Source of the DNA: Butyrivibrio sp.
GTDB taxonomy: Bacteria; Bacillota; Clostridia; Lachnospirales; Lachnospiraceae
Length of the DNA: 64,000 nt
Assembly (NCBI GenBank): GCA_015056495.1
Contig: SVGC01000007.1
Span: forward strand, 1-64,000
Direction: 5' to 3'
Shown: positions 46,239 through 55,850 of the stretch, in pieces
How the letters are laid out: every line of letters starts with the position of its first letter
How positions within the stretch are numbered: the stretch's first letter is position 1
Notes under the pieces: generated by a model
Databases searched by the model: none
The model's input: the letters and a program-made list of their open reading frames with translations, nothing else
Told to the model about the DNA's origin: nothing
Position numbers and translations under genes: made by a program

Positions 46239-47945
46239 TCATACACGCTGACTCTGCCTGTTACGGTAGTACTCTTCTAATTTGTCCCTGCATCCGTTAA
46301 AAACAGGTAATAATTTCGGATCATACTTGGTGCCCATGCCGGAAATTATCTCTTCAGCAGCCGTTTCAAAAGGAAGTACTCCATCCTTAAAATTTAATCT
46401 CAGAGCTATATCATAATAATTGACTACAGACATAATCCTGGCTTCCAACGGAATCATCGTGCCTACAAGGCCATCTGGGTAACCTCTTCCATCCCATCTC
46501 TCATGATGGAAACGCGCCACATTGTATGCTACTACTCCAAAATCCTGTTCATCCACATCTCGTAAGATAATATTAACAAATTCACCACTCTTAATTGGAT
46601 GAGTCTTAAAAATCTCATACTCCTCATCAGTGAGTCGTTCTTTCTTTTTGATGATGGCGCTATCAATGGTTATCTTACCAAGATCATGCATTGGCGCTGA
46701 TCTTATGATACATTCCGCCATTCTGGCCGTAATATCATATACGCCCTGTTTACGGGCTTCTTCAACGAAGATTTTTATTATATCGCTTGTTCTTTTAACA
46801 TGACCACCTATGCTATCGTCGCGGTTTTCAACCATGTTCGCAAGTCCAAGAACAACTTTTTCCTGAATATCTTTTAATCTCTCTGTCTTTTTATTAACCT
46901 CAGCGTTAAGGGTTTTATTATAATCCTGCATGACACTCAGTACCTTCTGTTCCTCAGTAATATCACGCATTGAAAATAGGTATCCTTGTACCTTTCCATC
47001 TTTTCTGATAGAAAACTCTGAAACATCGCATTGGCAATATATATTATTAAGTTCTATTTTTTTTACAGGCTTCTCACTTTTTTTAAATTTCTCGATCAAG
47101 TCATAAAAAATATCAGCTAACTGACTTCCTTCATCCAGCTTGGCATCAACTATCTGTATCGCCAGCTGCGGCAAGAATTCAAGCATTTTTTCATTACAAC
47201 TAAGATATCTGCCCTCCAGATCAAATGCAGCATATCCGATTGATTCATGATATTTCTGTTTTTCAGATATTATACTCATAATGTCATGAGCATGTGAGTT
47301 GTCATAGTTAACAGCAATCAGTAGTTCTGCAGCCGTATATACTACAGGTAAAAAAGAAAAATATACATCAAACAGGCTTTCTAGCACATAAGTTATAAGT
47401 CCTGTCCCTGTAAGTATTGTATATAGTAAAAGCGTCTTTCTGGAATAAGTTCCTCTTTTTATAAGAGCTATAGACATAAGTATAAGAATCGATAACAATA
47501 TAATAATTATGTATATCCAATGTATTACCTTCAAAGGCCCCGAAACCATTTTGGTAGCAATGCCATAACCTGTATCAATCAATAACATATCTTTGTAATA
47601 AAGTCCATTATGTAGACATGCCCATACCATAAACATATGCAAGAATGCTGCACTATATGCCACTACTTTGATCCACTTTTTGACATATATTCCCATAAAA
47701 TGAGTAATACAAAAAATTGCAACTGTCAAAAGCACTGTGCTATCCAGATATATATAGCAAAATGCAATATAAGCTCCCTCAGCAGTAGTGACTTGGGTCT
47801 TTAGTGTATATCCCAGAATGATTAAAGGAATGATCACCACAATAGTCCAATAATATATATCAATATGCTCGTAGTTCTTTTGAGCCATATATATAATTAA
47901 CAGTATGCATATGAACAATAAGAACGCATAGAAAAATGTGACCAT
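46239..47945 (-). CDS. Membrane HD-GYP phosphodiesterase with PAS domain
   Basis: A 568-residue protein. The N-terminal 215 residues form about seven hydrophobic segments like a 7TM sensor (histidine-kinase N-terminal type). A PAS-like domain follows (AAFDLEGRYLSCNEKM, then FSIRKDGKVQGYLFSMRDITE), then a coiled segment and an HD-GYP domain with MHDLGKI and HHERWDGRGYPDG. HD-GYP enzymes degrade c-di-GMP. Its start follows the response-regulator stop by one base, so kinase, regulator and phosphodiesterase are one operon. The likely signal chain ends in lower c-di-GMP. Confidence 0.87.
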   Translation of the reverse strand: MVTFFYAFLLFICILLIIYMAQKNYEHIDIYYWTIVVIIPLIILGYTLKTQVTTAEGAYIAFCYIYLDSTVLLTVAIFCITHFMGIYVKKWIKVVAYSAAFLHMFMVWACLHNGLYYKDMLLIDTGYGIATKMVSGPLKVIHWIYIIIILLSILILMSIALIKRGTYSRKTLLLYTILTGTGLITYVLESLFDVYFSFLPVVYTAAELLIAVNYDNSHAHDIMSIISEKQKYHESIGYAAFDLEGRYLSCNEKMLEFLPQLAIQIVDAKLDEGSQLADIFYDLIEKFKKSEKPVKKIELNNIYCQCDVSEFSIRKDGKVQGYLFSMRDITEEQKVLSVMQDYNKTLNAEVNKKTERLKDIQEKVVLGLANMVENRDDSIGGHVKRTSDIIKIFVEEARKQGVYDITARMAECIIRSAPMHDLGKITIDSAIIKKKERLTDEEYEIFKTHPIKSGEFVNIILRDVDEQDFGVVAYNVARFHHERWDGRGYPDGLVGTMIPLEARIMSVVNYYDIALRLNFKDGVLPFETAAEEIISGMGTKYDPKLLPVFNGCRDKLEEYYRNRQSQRV

Positions 47946-47946
47946 A

Positions 47947-48717
47947 CTATTTTACATTCTCCTTATAGAAAAATTTCTGGATATACTTCAAAATAACTTC
48001 CTTGGGCTGGGTCTTTAACAGGTATCCTTGCGGGCCCATTGCAATTACCTGACTGACCGTTTCCTGATCACTCTTGGAAGTCAAGAATATTACCGGTATG
48101 TCTTTTGTTTCTTCATCTCCATGAAGCATCTCCAAAAACTGTATCCCACTGCAGACCGGCATCTCATAGTCGAGAAGGATCAGATCCGGATTCTCTTCTG
48201 AGAGTCTCCTGAGTGCCACTGACGCTGAAGGACATACGCTGACATTATAATCATCACTAAGCCATTCCAAAGCGGTTCGCAGGAATGTTGGAGAATCATC
48301 TACCACCATTATCTTTTTCCTAAAGCCTTTATCCTTGATGTACTCAAAGAGTGTCTCCAGGCGTTCTACTGCCTCCTTGCCATTTACAGGCCTGATGAAC
48401 TGCTCAGCCACAAGGGTCTTGGACGTAATACTCATGATGCTTTCAAGACTCTTTGGCTCACCTATCAGCACCAGGAAAACGCTCTCCTGTATACACCTGT
48501 CATACAGATATACCCTGGCCTTAGGATTATCCAAGAGAGTCTCTGCTTCTGAAATGATGATGGGGGACAGTTTTTTAGTATGCTCTAATGTATTGCCGGT
48601 CAGATCAATCTTGTCCGTGATATAGTGGTCGTCTTCAAGCAGATTCTTTAATGCGTTCAGAACAAAAGAAATATCTTTGTTAATCAAAAAAGTAAAATCT
48701 ACACTTCCATCTAACAT
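47947..48717 (-). CDS. Response regulator with extra N-terminal domain
   Basis: A 256-residue protein. The C-terminal half is a CheY-type receiver with VVDDS at 138-142, phospho-acceptor Asp183 in LILLDYEMP, the threonine in VIFLTSK and a lysine near YLLKTQP. The first 130 residues look like a weak, receiver-like alpha/beta domain without the acceptor pocket. No DNA-binding domain is present, so output is through protein contacts. It overlaps the histidine kinase by seven bases and precedes the HD-GYP gene by one base, and so may relay phosphate between them. Confidence 0.82.
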   Translation of the reverse strand: MLDGSVDFTFLINKDISFVLNALKNLLEDDHYITDKIDLTGNTLEHTKKLSPIIISEAETLLDNPKARVYLYDRCIQESVFLVLIGEPKSLESIMSITSKTLVAEQFIRPVNGKEAVERLETLFEYIKDKGFRKKIMVVDDSPTFLRTALEWLSDDYNVSVCPSASVALRRLSEENPDLILLDYEMPVCSGIQFLEMLHGDEETKDIPVIFLTSKSDQETVSQVIAMGPQGYLLKTQPKEVILKYIQKFFYKENVK

Positions 48718-51680
48718 GCCATGATCTCCTTACATATATTTTCACACTTTTCTACATCGAGCATAGCAACAGCTGTCTTTAATGAGCTAAATAGCTCAGT
48801 CTTTTTATCTCCCAGATCATAATTCTCTATCTCTTTTATGATTATATCTGCACCTTTAATATCGTAGTTATTCATACTTGTGGTAAGCTGGTGCAAAAGA
48901 TTATTCATTACATCTTTACTTACCTGTTTTTTATCTTTGCCTGCCTCTACCTTAGTTCCAAAATACTTCTCAAAACCAGCATGTAATTCCATCCAGAAAT
49001 CAAGGAAATAAGGTGTAATATCATATACTTCCTGAACCTTGCCATCTCTTGCTGCATACTCAAGCTTGGCAGCTACGCCATATACCTGCAGGGCTCCACA
49101 TAGACTGGCTGATGTCTTCATGGCATGAACTTTGATCCTGAAATTATCAAGGGCCTCCTTGTCATCCCTATTAGCTTTAAGAGTATCCAGATAACCTCGT
49201 AACTCAGCAGCGTCATTTTCCCCTACAGCCACAAACTGTTCCATTATCTTTAATACGCCTTCAGTGCTTCCTATATGTTCCAATGCATAGGCTGTATCTA
49301 CCCCGTTTATCTCCGGCAGGTGTATCGACTCTTTTTTAGGTCTATTTTCTTTTTTGTCAGTTACATTCTTGTTGCACTTGCTTTCCGGCAGGTAATTCAT
49401 GAGCTTATCTTCCAGCACGTCAGGATCTATAGGCTTGGATATAAAGTCATTGAAGCCAACCTTTAAGTATCCTTCTCTATCACCTGTCATTGCATTAGCT
49501 GTTAGTACGATGATAATTGTATTCCTATTTTTACCATCTACCTGAGCTTTAATCTGCTTCATGGCCTCAATTCCGTCCATGCCTGGCATCATATGATCCA
49601 TAAATATGATATCGTAGGAATTATCAAGAGTAAGTTGCAGTGCCTCTTTTCCTGATGTTGCCTTATCAATTTGTATCTCAGTCTGCTTTAACAGATTTTC
49701 AAAAACGGACAGATTGATCGGATTATCATCCACCACAAGCACTCTTGCATCAGGCGCAGTAAATGCTACCTTATAATCTTCCATATCGATACTGTTAATA
49801 TCCGCCAGGTCCAGCTTGCCTATTGGCTCTTTATCAACTATTTTTTGCTCAATTTCAAAATAAAAATCGCTTCCCTGCCCGTATATACTAGCCAGATTCA
49901 GCTTGGAATCCATCATTTCAAGGATACTGCTGACTAGATTCATACCTATTCCAGTACCTTCGACTCGTCTGTTTTTGCCTTCATCAAATCTCTGGTATCT
50001 CTGTGCAAGCTTTTTCTGATCTTCAGGCTTAATGCCCATTCCTGTGTCCTTAACAGATATCAGAAGGTGAACTTTAGTATCATTGACTACTTTTCCATAT
50101 ATACCAAGTCTTACTGAACCCTCATCAGTATATTTGGCAGCATTGGTCAAAAGATTGATTATGACCTGTTTCAATCTGACATCATCACCAAAAAGCCTAT
50201 CCGGAATATTCTCATTCACATCAAGTACAAAAGCCAGGCTCTTACTCTCAAAACGTGTTTTAGTAATGCTATTTACATCGTATATAAGTTCTTTTAAAGA
50301 ATACTCTGCTGGAATCAGTTCCATTTTGCCTGCTTCCAATTTAGAATAATCAAGAATACTATTGATTATGGATAAAAGCATATTTCCTGCACTTTTGATA
50401 TCTCTCGCATAAGCACGCACGTTGTCCTGAGTACTTTCTCTAAGTATCATGGCATCCAGACCCAGGACTGCATTGATAGGTGTCCTGATCTCATGGGACA
50501 TATTGGCAAGGAATGCACTTTTAGCCTTGCTTTCAGACTCGGCCTGTTCAACCATTCCAAGAATCTTCTCTGTCTCTTTTTTCTCAAGATTGATTCTCTC
50601 TATAGTAAATAGTACCTTTTCTACAGGTTTATCTTTTTCCCTATCCATGACTATAAAACGGATTCGGCACCAGCCATAATTGATACTTTCATACTCAATT
50701 GCAATGCTATTCCTGTTTTCCAACCTCTTAGGAAGCGTTTTCAGATTGGCAAATTCTATCATTGTATCCCTGTATCGCTCTTCTGCATCAAAACTGAAAA
50801 GGTTGGCAAACTGTTCATTGGCTCCAAGGTCTTTTGGACGGTTCTTTTCATTATCATCACTGACACCTACCGGGGTTATAGTGTCATTAACAATATCTAC
50901 AATATATATGATCTCATACAGAGCCGACATGCAGGAAATACCTGATATACGCAGATTCATTTCTTTATTGGCTCTATTATATGCAACCCTAAGCGATATA
51001 TATACAACCAGATTTAATAGTGCTAAGACTCCCACAATGCATATTAAATAATATAGAACACCCTGATTAATCCTTCTGCTGTAGTTATATTCTATACTGT
51101 AATCACTCAGATCCATTTTGTCAGAGTAATAGAAAATGCCTCCTACAATCAATTCGTTATGTGGCATCACCAAGCTCTCTTTAAACTTGTCAGAAGGATA
51201 ATATATTATATAGTCACCCTCTTGAAGGTGAATTAAAATATCTGCTTCATCGAATATGTAATACAGTTCTATTTCGCTTATATCATAATTATTCAGTTCA
51301 AGAGTCTGAACTCTTTCCTGATCCGTGCCGACATTTTGATGTATTTCAACTTGTCCATTCCAAAACTGGTTAAGGTAGCAATCACCCTTTATGTTAATTC
51401 TCATGGTCCAATCATTTATTGCATCCGGAGAATTGTTGTATAGAGTTGCATCATAAATCGTACCTGTAAGATCCATGTCTATTTTTTCCCATGTCGAAGT
51501 ACTATCATGTCTTGGATGAATAGACATGTAACATGGGTTATTTACAGCATTACCAACACTCGTGTGCTTTTGATTATTGAAAACTATAATACCGCAGATG
51601 TGTATTATAGTAAGAATTATCGTAATCATAATCAGAATAAGGGATATTAATCGGAATATCTTAATATATTTACTATTCAT
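48711..51680 (-). CDS. Hybrid sensor histidine kinase with receiver and Hpt domains
   Basis: A 989-residue membrane kinase. Two transmembrane helices (about 10-34 and 207-230) enclose an extracytoplasmic sensor with aromatic, beta-rich character, which could bind carbohydrate. Next come a PAS-like region, a HisKA domain with His396 in NMSHEIRTPIN, an HATPase with DTGMGI and GTGIGM, a receiver with VVDDN at 649-653 and Asp695 in IIFMDHMMPG, and an Hpt domain with His852 in VHAMKTSAS. It can run a full phosphorelay internally. It overlaps the response-regulator gene by seven bases. Confidence 0.88.
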   Translation of the reverse strand: MNSKYIKIFRLISLILIMITIILTIIHICGIIVFNNQKHTSVGNAVNNPCYMSIHPRHDSTSTWEKIDMDLTGTIYDATLYNNSPDAINDWTMRINIKGDCYLNQFWNGQVEIHQNVGTDQERVQTLELNNYDISEIELYYIFDEADILIHLQEGDYIIYYPSDKFKESLVMPHNELIVGGIFYYSDKMDLSDYSIEYNYSRRINQGVLYYLICIVGVLALLNLVVYISLRVAYNRANKEMNLRISGISCMSALYEIIYIVDIVNDTITPVGVSDDNEKNRPKDLGANEQFANLFSFDAEERYRDTMIEFANLKTLPKRLENRNSIAIEYESINYGWCRIRFIVMDREKDKPVEKVLFTIERINLEKKETEKILGMVEQAESESKAKSAFLANMSHEIRTPINAVLGLDAMILRESTQDNVRAYARDIKSAGNMLLSIINSILDYSKLEAGKMELIPAEYSLKELIYDVNSITKTRFESKSLAFVLDVNENIPDRLFGDDVRLKQVIINLLTNAAKYTDEGSVRLGIYGKVVNDTKVHLLISVKDTGMGIKPEDQKKLAQRYQRFDEGKNRRVEGTGIGMNLVSSILEMMDSKLNLASIYGQGSDFYFEIEQKIVDKEPIGKLDLADINSIDMEDYKVAFTAPDARVLVVDDNPINLSVFENLLKQTEIQIDKATSGKEALQLTLDNSYDIIFMDHMMPGMDGIEAMKQIKAQVDGKNRNTIIIVLTANAMTGDREGYLKVGFNDFISKPIDPDVLEDKLMNYLPESKCNKNVTDKKENRPKKESIHLPEINGVDTAYALEHIGSTEGVLKIMEQFVAVGENDAAELRGYLDTLKANRDDKEALDNFRIKVHAMKTSASLCGALQVYGVAAKLEYAARDGKVQEVYDITPYFLDFWMELHAGFEKYFGTKVEAGKDKKQVSKDVMNNLLHQLTTSMNNYDIKGADIIIKEIENYDLGDKKTELFSSLKTAVAMLDVEKCENICKEIMAC

Positions 51681-51837
51681 ATCAGCCTCGCCTTATCATA
51701 ATAAATAGATATACACAATAATCATAAATTATTTAACGGAAAATAGTCGGTAAATTCATATTTTTAAGACTTTTTTAGAAAAAATTAATACCTGACATCG
51801 GCTATTCTCGATAACGCGGTACATGAATATTCCTATA

Positions 51838-51917
51838 GTGGGGAGTCAGCGTGGACGTATCAGATTGACTCATTGCGTGCAATGAGTCAATCTGATACGT
51901 CCCCGCTGACTCCCCAC
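51838..51917. repeat. REP-like long palindrome (ACGTCCCC family)
   Basis: Two 39-base arms from GTGGGGAGTCAGCG to CGCTGACTCCCCAC are complementary with one mismatch around a two-base loop. The core CAATGAGTCAATCTGATACG then TCCCC is shared with the elements at 46150 and 54822. It lies between the histidine kinase and the stomatin-like gene. Confidence 0.9.
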
Positions 51918-51962
51918 AAAAATATAGTCGAGATGTTTTAAATAATCTGTCCTAGATATGAA

Positions 51963-52008
51963 AAAGGATGTCTGCACCTTTTTTTACATATCGGTACAGA
52001 CATCCTTT
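51963..52008 (-). terminator. Terminator after the stomatin-like gene
   Basis: AAAGGATGTCTG and CAGACATCCTTT pair perfectly over 12 bases, extended by ACC/GGT, about 25 bases past the stop of the SPFH gene. T-rich sequence follows on the minus strand. Confidence 0.75.
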
Positions 52009-52032
52009 GATCAGTTTTGTCTATCGTTATAT

Positions 52033-53067
52033 TTACAAATCCATTGTATGATTAGCAATATCCTGCTCAATTGAAGCACTAGTAAGAGCTGCTTCTGCGC
52101 TGACATTACCAGTCAAATCATCACAGCAATAGTCTTCCTTGGCTTCTTCATGTGGCTTTTCAGACTTGTCTATCTCTGTAGAATCGCCTATTCCAAGGGC
52201 TTCACCGATTACTCCAAGTGATGATACTGTCTTGGTAACATCTGTTGGCATAAATATCTTAGTAGCTCTGCCATCTGCAACATCCTTAAGGGCTTCAATT
52301 CCTTTAAGTCTGAGTACTGTCTCGCTGACATTGGCATTTTTAAGGGCTTCAAGACCCTGAGCCTCTGCTTCGTATACCATCTTGATTGAGCGGGCACGAC
52401 CTTCTGCAAGTGCTATCTGAGCATCTCTTTCAGCTTCTGCTGCAAGTATCTTAGCTCTCTTATCACCTTCTGCTCTTGATACAACTGCTTCCTGATGAGC
52501 CTGTGCTTCAAGAACTGTCTGTCTACGTTCACGTTCAGCTCTCATCTGCTTAGTCATGATCTGCTCAATTTCTGGCGGTGGCTGAATGTTCTTGATCTCC
52601 ACTCTTGTAACCTTGATTCCCCAAGGATCTGTAGCTTCATCAAGTACTGCCTGCATTCTGCCATTTATAGCATCACGGCCTGTAAGTGTCTGGTCGAGCT
52701 CCATCTCACCAATGATATTTCTAAGAGTTGTTGCTGCCAGATTCTGAAGACCTGAAATAGGGCTTTCTACACCATATGTGTAGAGCTGTGGATCAAATAC
52801 CTTACAGAATACAACTGAATCGATCTGCATGGTAACGTTATCTTTTGTGATAACCGGCTGAGGTGGGAAATCCAATACCTGTTCCTTCATAGTAACTCTT
52901 CTTGCTACTCTCTCAATGAAAGGAACTTTGACATGAAGACCTGCTCCCCATGTTGCTCTGTACTTACCAAGTCGCTCAATTACAAAGGCTTCTGCCTGTG
53001 GAACGATTCTGAGATTGGCGCACAGGATAACAATAATAATGACAAGTATTACTAAAACTACCTCCAT
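52033..53067 (-). CDS. SPFH/Band-7 (stomatin/QmcA-like) membrane protein
   Basis: A 344-residue protein; ATG 53067 (MEVVLVIL) follows AGGAGG by about seven bases. One N-terminal membrane helix (about 2-20) is followed by the SPFH core: IVPQAEAFVIERLGKY, DFPPQPVITKDNVTM and ATTLRNIIGEMELDQTL. A coiled-coil part rich in Ala/Glu/Arg (RAEGDKRAKILAAEAERDA) follows. The tail is acidic and variable. Members form large membrane-associated rings and scaffolds. Often paired with an NfeD gene, but none is seen here. Confidence 0.88.
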   Translation of the reverse strand: MEVVLVILVIIIVILCANLRIVPQAEAFVIERLGKYRATWGAGLHVKVPFIERVARRVTMKEQVLDFPPQPVITKDNVTMQIDSVVFCKVFDPQLYTYGVESPISGLQNLAATTLRNIIGEMELDQTLTGRDAINGRMQAVLDEATDPWGIKVTRVEIKNIQPPPEIEQIMTKQMRAERERRQTVLEAQAHQEAVVSRAEGDKRAKILAAEAERDAQIALAEGRARSIKMVYEAEAQGLEALKNANVSETVLRLKGIEALKDVADGRATKIFMPTDVTKTVSSLGVIGEALGIGDSTEIDKSEKPHEEAKEDYCCDDLTGNVSAEAALTSASIEQDIANHTMDL

Positions 53068-53255
53068 ATATCTTCCTCCTAACACTTTTTTCCTGCCATC
53101 TGAAGAATTGATGGCTTCTTTTTAATTGTCTAGAAACATTGTAGCACTTTTATAATATTTGATAAATTACTAACAATTGATATAATTAATTAAGTTTACT
53201 GACAAATTGCAGTATTAACCTTTTTTAATTCCGTATGAAAAAAGACGAGGGTACA

Positions 53256-54800
53256 ATGTATCGTAAATTAATATCAACATTTTTAATAATATCTATGGCA
53301 TTTTCCTTGTGTTTATGCACTTTTACCAGCTATGGCAGTGAACTTGCAGATACTATTTCTTCCATGCAGGAACAGGAAGCACAGACACAGCAAAAGATCT
53401 CTGATCTTGAAAAACAGACCAAAGAAACTCAGGATGCCATCTCTGCTCTGGAAAGTCAAAAGCAGGAAACACAGAACAACGTAAAAGACCTGCAAAATCA
53501 GAGTTCTACCCTGCAAAGCACCATAAACGGCTATTCTAGTAAATTGGATACTTTAAATGATGAGATAACAGAGGCTGAATCCGCCATGGCAGAAGTATCT
53601 GCCCAGATAGTTGATCTTAACACTGAGTTGGAAAAGGCCCGAAAGCTGGAGCAGGATAGATACAACGCACTGAAAAAGCGTATTCAGTTCTCCTATGAGA
53701 AAGGCGGATCCCAAAATCTTATAATAGCATTGCTAGATTCCGGTTCTCTGCAGGAATTTCTTACAAAAGCAGAGTATGTAACGTCCATCGTAAGCTACGA
53801 CAGGCGTAAGCTTGTTGAATATCAGGCCATTCAGGATGATATCGAGAACAAGCTGGAGGTTGTACAGGAAAAAGAGGCTGAGCTAGATGCATATCAGGAG
53901 ACCCTTGATTCCAAACATGCCGAACTGGCCGAACTCACTGACAACGTTAGAAGCCAGTTATCGACCACTAATAGCAATCTGTCCTCTGAAAAAAATAAAT
54001 TGGCCACCTACAATGAACAGTTAGCTACCCTAGATGAAAAAATGAAATCTCTGGAATCACAGACAGCAGCTGCTCAGGCAGAATTGGCTAAACAGATAGC
54101 AGAAAGACTTGCTCTTACAAGAGAAGATACATCCGGTGCCTACACTGCAACAGATAACGAACTTGTATGGCTGGCAGCTACCATTCAAGCCGAAGCCGGA
54201 GGCGAATCCTATACCGGTAAGCTGGCAGTCGGCTCGGTTATCATGAACCGTGTTAAGAGCTCTGCTTTTCCTAATAACGTAATTGATGTAATCACTCAAA
54301 ATATGCAGTTTGCCTCATATCGTTCAGGTAAGGTTGAACTCATCATCTCCAATGGTCCTAACTCTACCTGCATTCAGGCAGCAAATGAAGTCCTGGCAGG
54401 TGCCCGTGTAGGCGATTACCTGTTCTTCATGACCAAATACTATGCTGACTACTATGGAATCAGTGAATACACCATGATTGGTAATCACGCATTCTTCTAT
54501 AGATGGATAACTAATAAGAAGTCTGAAGATACAACTTCTTCTACCGATAACAGTTCATCGACAGAGTCTACTACTACGACAGATAGTAATAGCTCTACTG
54601 ATACTACAACATCTACTGATAGTAACGAGTCTACTGACACTACAACATCTAACGATAATAGTGAATCTTCAGAGACTACAACAACTACTGATAGTAATGA
54701 ATCTTCGGAAACGACTGATAATACAGATTCTACAGAAAGTGAAGGATCATCCGAGAACACTGACTCCGGTGAGTCTTCAGATGATGGGGCTGGTGGCTGA
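53256..54800 (+). CDS. Secreted SleB-type cell wall hydrolase with coiled-coil N-terminus
   Basis: A 514-residue exported protein. The start at 53256 follows GAGGG; an in-frame ATG at 53235 is less likely. The signal peptide is MYRKLISTFLIISMAF and beyond, ending near SYGSELA. Residues about 30-270 are a long coiled coil resembling PcsB/CwlO hydrolases, with SYEKGGSQNLIIALLDSGS. The hydrolase-2 (SleB) domain begins at ELVWLAATIQAEAGGE, with the catalytic-type Glu, and runs to HAFFYRW. A tail of about 85 residues is rich in Ser, Thr, Glu and Asp and may span the wall. It probably trims peptidoglycan during growth or division. Confidence 0.87.
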   Translation: MYRKLISTFLIISMAFSLCLCTFTSYGSELADTISSMQEQEAQTQQKISDLEKQTKETQDAISALESQKQETQNNVKDLQNQSSTLQSTINGYSSKLDTLNDEITEAESAMAEVSAQIVDLNTELEKARKLEQDRYNALKKRIQFSYEKGGSQNLIIALLDSGSLQEFLTKAEYVTSIVSYDRRKLVEYQAIQDDIENKLEVVQEKEAELDAYQETLDSKHAELAELTDNVRSQLSTTNSNLSSEKNKLATYNEQLATLDEKMKSLESQTAAAQAELAKQIAERLALTREDTSGAYTATDNELVWLAATIQAEAGGESYTGKLAVGSVIMNRVKSSAFPNNVIDVITQNMQFASYRSGKVELIISNGPNSTCIQAANEVLAGARVGDYLFFMTKYYADYYGISEYTMIGNHAFFYRWITNKKSEDTTSSTDNSSSTESTTTTDSNSSTDTTTSTDSNESTDTTTSNDNSESSETTTTTDSNESSETTDNTDSTESEGSSENTDSGESSDDGAGG

Positions 54801-54821
54801 AAAATGAGTAGCATTTAAAGT

Positions 54822-54891
54822 GAGTCACTGGGGACGTATCAAATTGACTCATTGTGCACAATGAGTCAATTTGATACGTCCCCGGTGACTC
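54822..54891. repeat. REP-like palindrome acting as a two-way terminator
   Basis: Two 35-base arms from GAGTCACTGGGGACGTATC to GATACGTCCCCGGTGACTC are complementary with a single wobble and no loop (centre GTGCAC). A's precede and T's follow it. It lies between convergent genes (wall hydrolase and ROK kinase), so it can end both transcripts. It is the third site of this repeat family in the window. Confidence 0.9.
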
Positions 54892-54930
54892 TTTAAGCAT
54901 AACCCGCTTATAGATTTTTCCTTGCCATCC

Positions 54931-55800
54931 TTACATCGCATCTATTGCAAGCTTGATGGCTCCCATGATTCCCTGATTGTCATTGAGACTGGCTGGGACT
55001 ATATATTCTTCAATGTTTTCCAATTCTTTTGTCTGGATATATCCTGCATTCATTTCCAACACTTTTTGCCTGATAAGTGGGAATAATTGTTCCTGGTGCA
55101 TTACTCCGCCGCCAAGGATGATCTTCTGCGGACTTAATGTCATCATGTAGTTGATGATAGCCTGTGCAATGTACTTACTCTCAAGCTCCCAGACTTCATC
55201 CCTGTCAGCCAGGTCAAAGGCTTTACTGCCCCAACGTTCTTCTATAGCTGGTCCTGCAGCCAGGCCTTCAAAGCAGTCCTTATGGAATGGACACTTGCCT
55301 ACATAGCTGTCCTCAGGATATCTACGCATCAGGATATGTCCCAGTTCCGGATGGAGCATACCGTGAAGAAGCTTGCCGCCCGACATTACGCCACCACCAA
55401 TTCCTGTTCCAATGGTAATGTAGATCACGTCTGTCATGCCTTTTGCGCAGCCCCAGGTTGCTTCTCCAAGAAGAGAGCCGTTTACGTCCGTGTCAAATCC
55501 AATTGGAATATTGTTAAAAGCCTTTTTCAAACATCCGACGATATCATAACCTAGCCATGCAGTCTTAGGCGTGCTTGTGATATAGCCATAAGTTGGTGAG
55601 TCCTTATGCAGGTCAATTGGACCAAAGCAAGCCAATCCTATTGCTGCAACATCTTTATCCTTGAAATATGCTATTATTTCCGGCATGGTCTCTTCTGGAG
55701 TTTTAGTCGGAATTGATACTCTATCTATTATTTTTCCATTTTCATCGCCTATGGCACATACCATTTTAGTGCCGCCGGCTTCAATTGCTCCCAATATCAT
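54931..55800 (-). CDS. ROK-family sugar kinase (fructokinase/mannokinase/GlcNAc kinase type)
   Basis: A 289-residue ROK kinase. It has the N-terminal ATP motif GAIEAGGTKMVCAIG, FDTDVNGSLLGE with the catalytic Asp, IGTGIGGGV, and the ROK zinc/substrate motif ELGH followed by CPFHKDCFEGLAAGPAI. This zinc motif resembles ROK fructo/mannokinases such as GmuE. In its operon with NagB and NagA a GlcNAc kinase role is also plausible, since NagA needs GlcNAc-6-phosphate. It is the last gene of the glycan-use operon. Confidence 0.87.
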   Translation of the reverse strand: MILGAIEAGGTKMVCAIGDENGKIIDRVSIPTKTPEETMPEIIAYFKDKDVAAIGLACFGPIDLHKDSPTYGYITSTPKTAWLGYDIVGCLKKAFNNIPIGFDTDVNGSLLGEATWGCAKGMTDVIYITIGTGIGGGVMSGGKLLHGMLHPELGHILMRRYPEDSYVGKCPFHKDCFEGLAAGPAIEERWGSKAFDLADRDEVWELESKYIAQAIINYMMTLSPQKIILGGGVMHQEQLFPLIRQKVLEMNAGYIQTKELENIEEYIVPASLNDNQGIMGAIKLAIDAM

Positions 55801-55850
55801 TGCTACTTCCTCCCATGTTTTGTGGTTTTATCCCCATACTCGCGCAAATA

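Noticed and set aside
51838..51917. Simple transcription terminator
   Set aside because: The shared core with two other loci and the 39-base arms point to a repeat family, and a separate terminator for the SPFH gene is present at 51963-52008.
54497..54814. Valine/serine-rich minus-strand protein
   Set aside because: It is the antisense shadow of the Ser/Thr-rich tail of the wall hydrolase.
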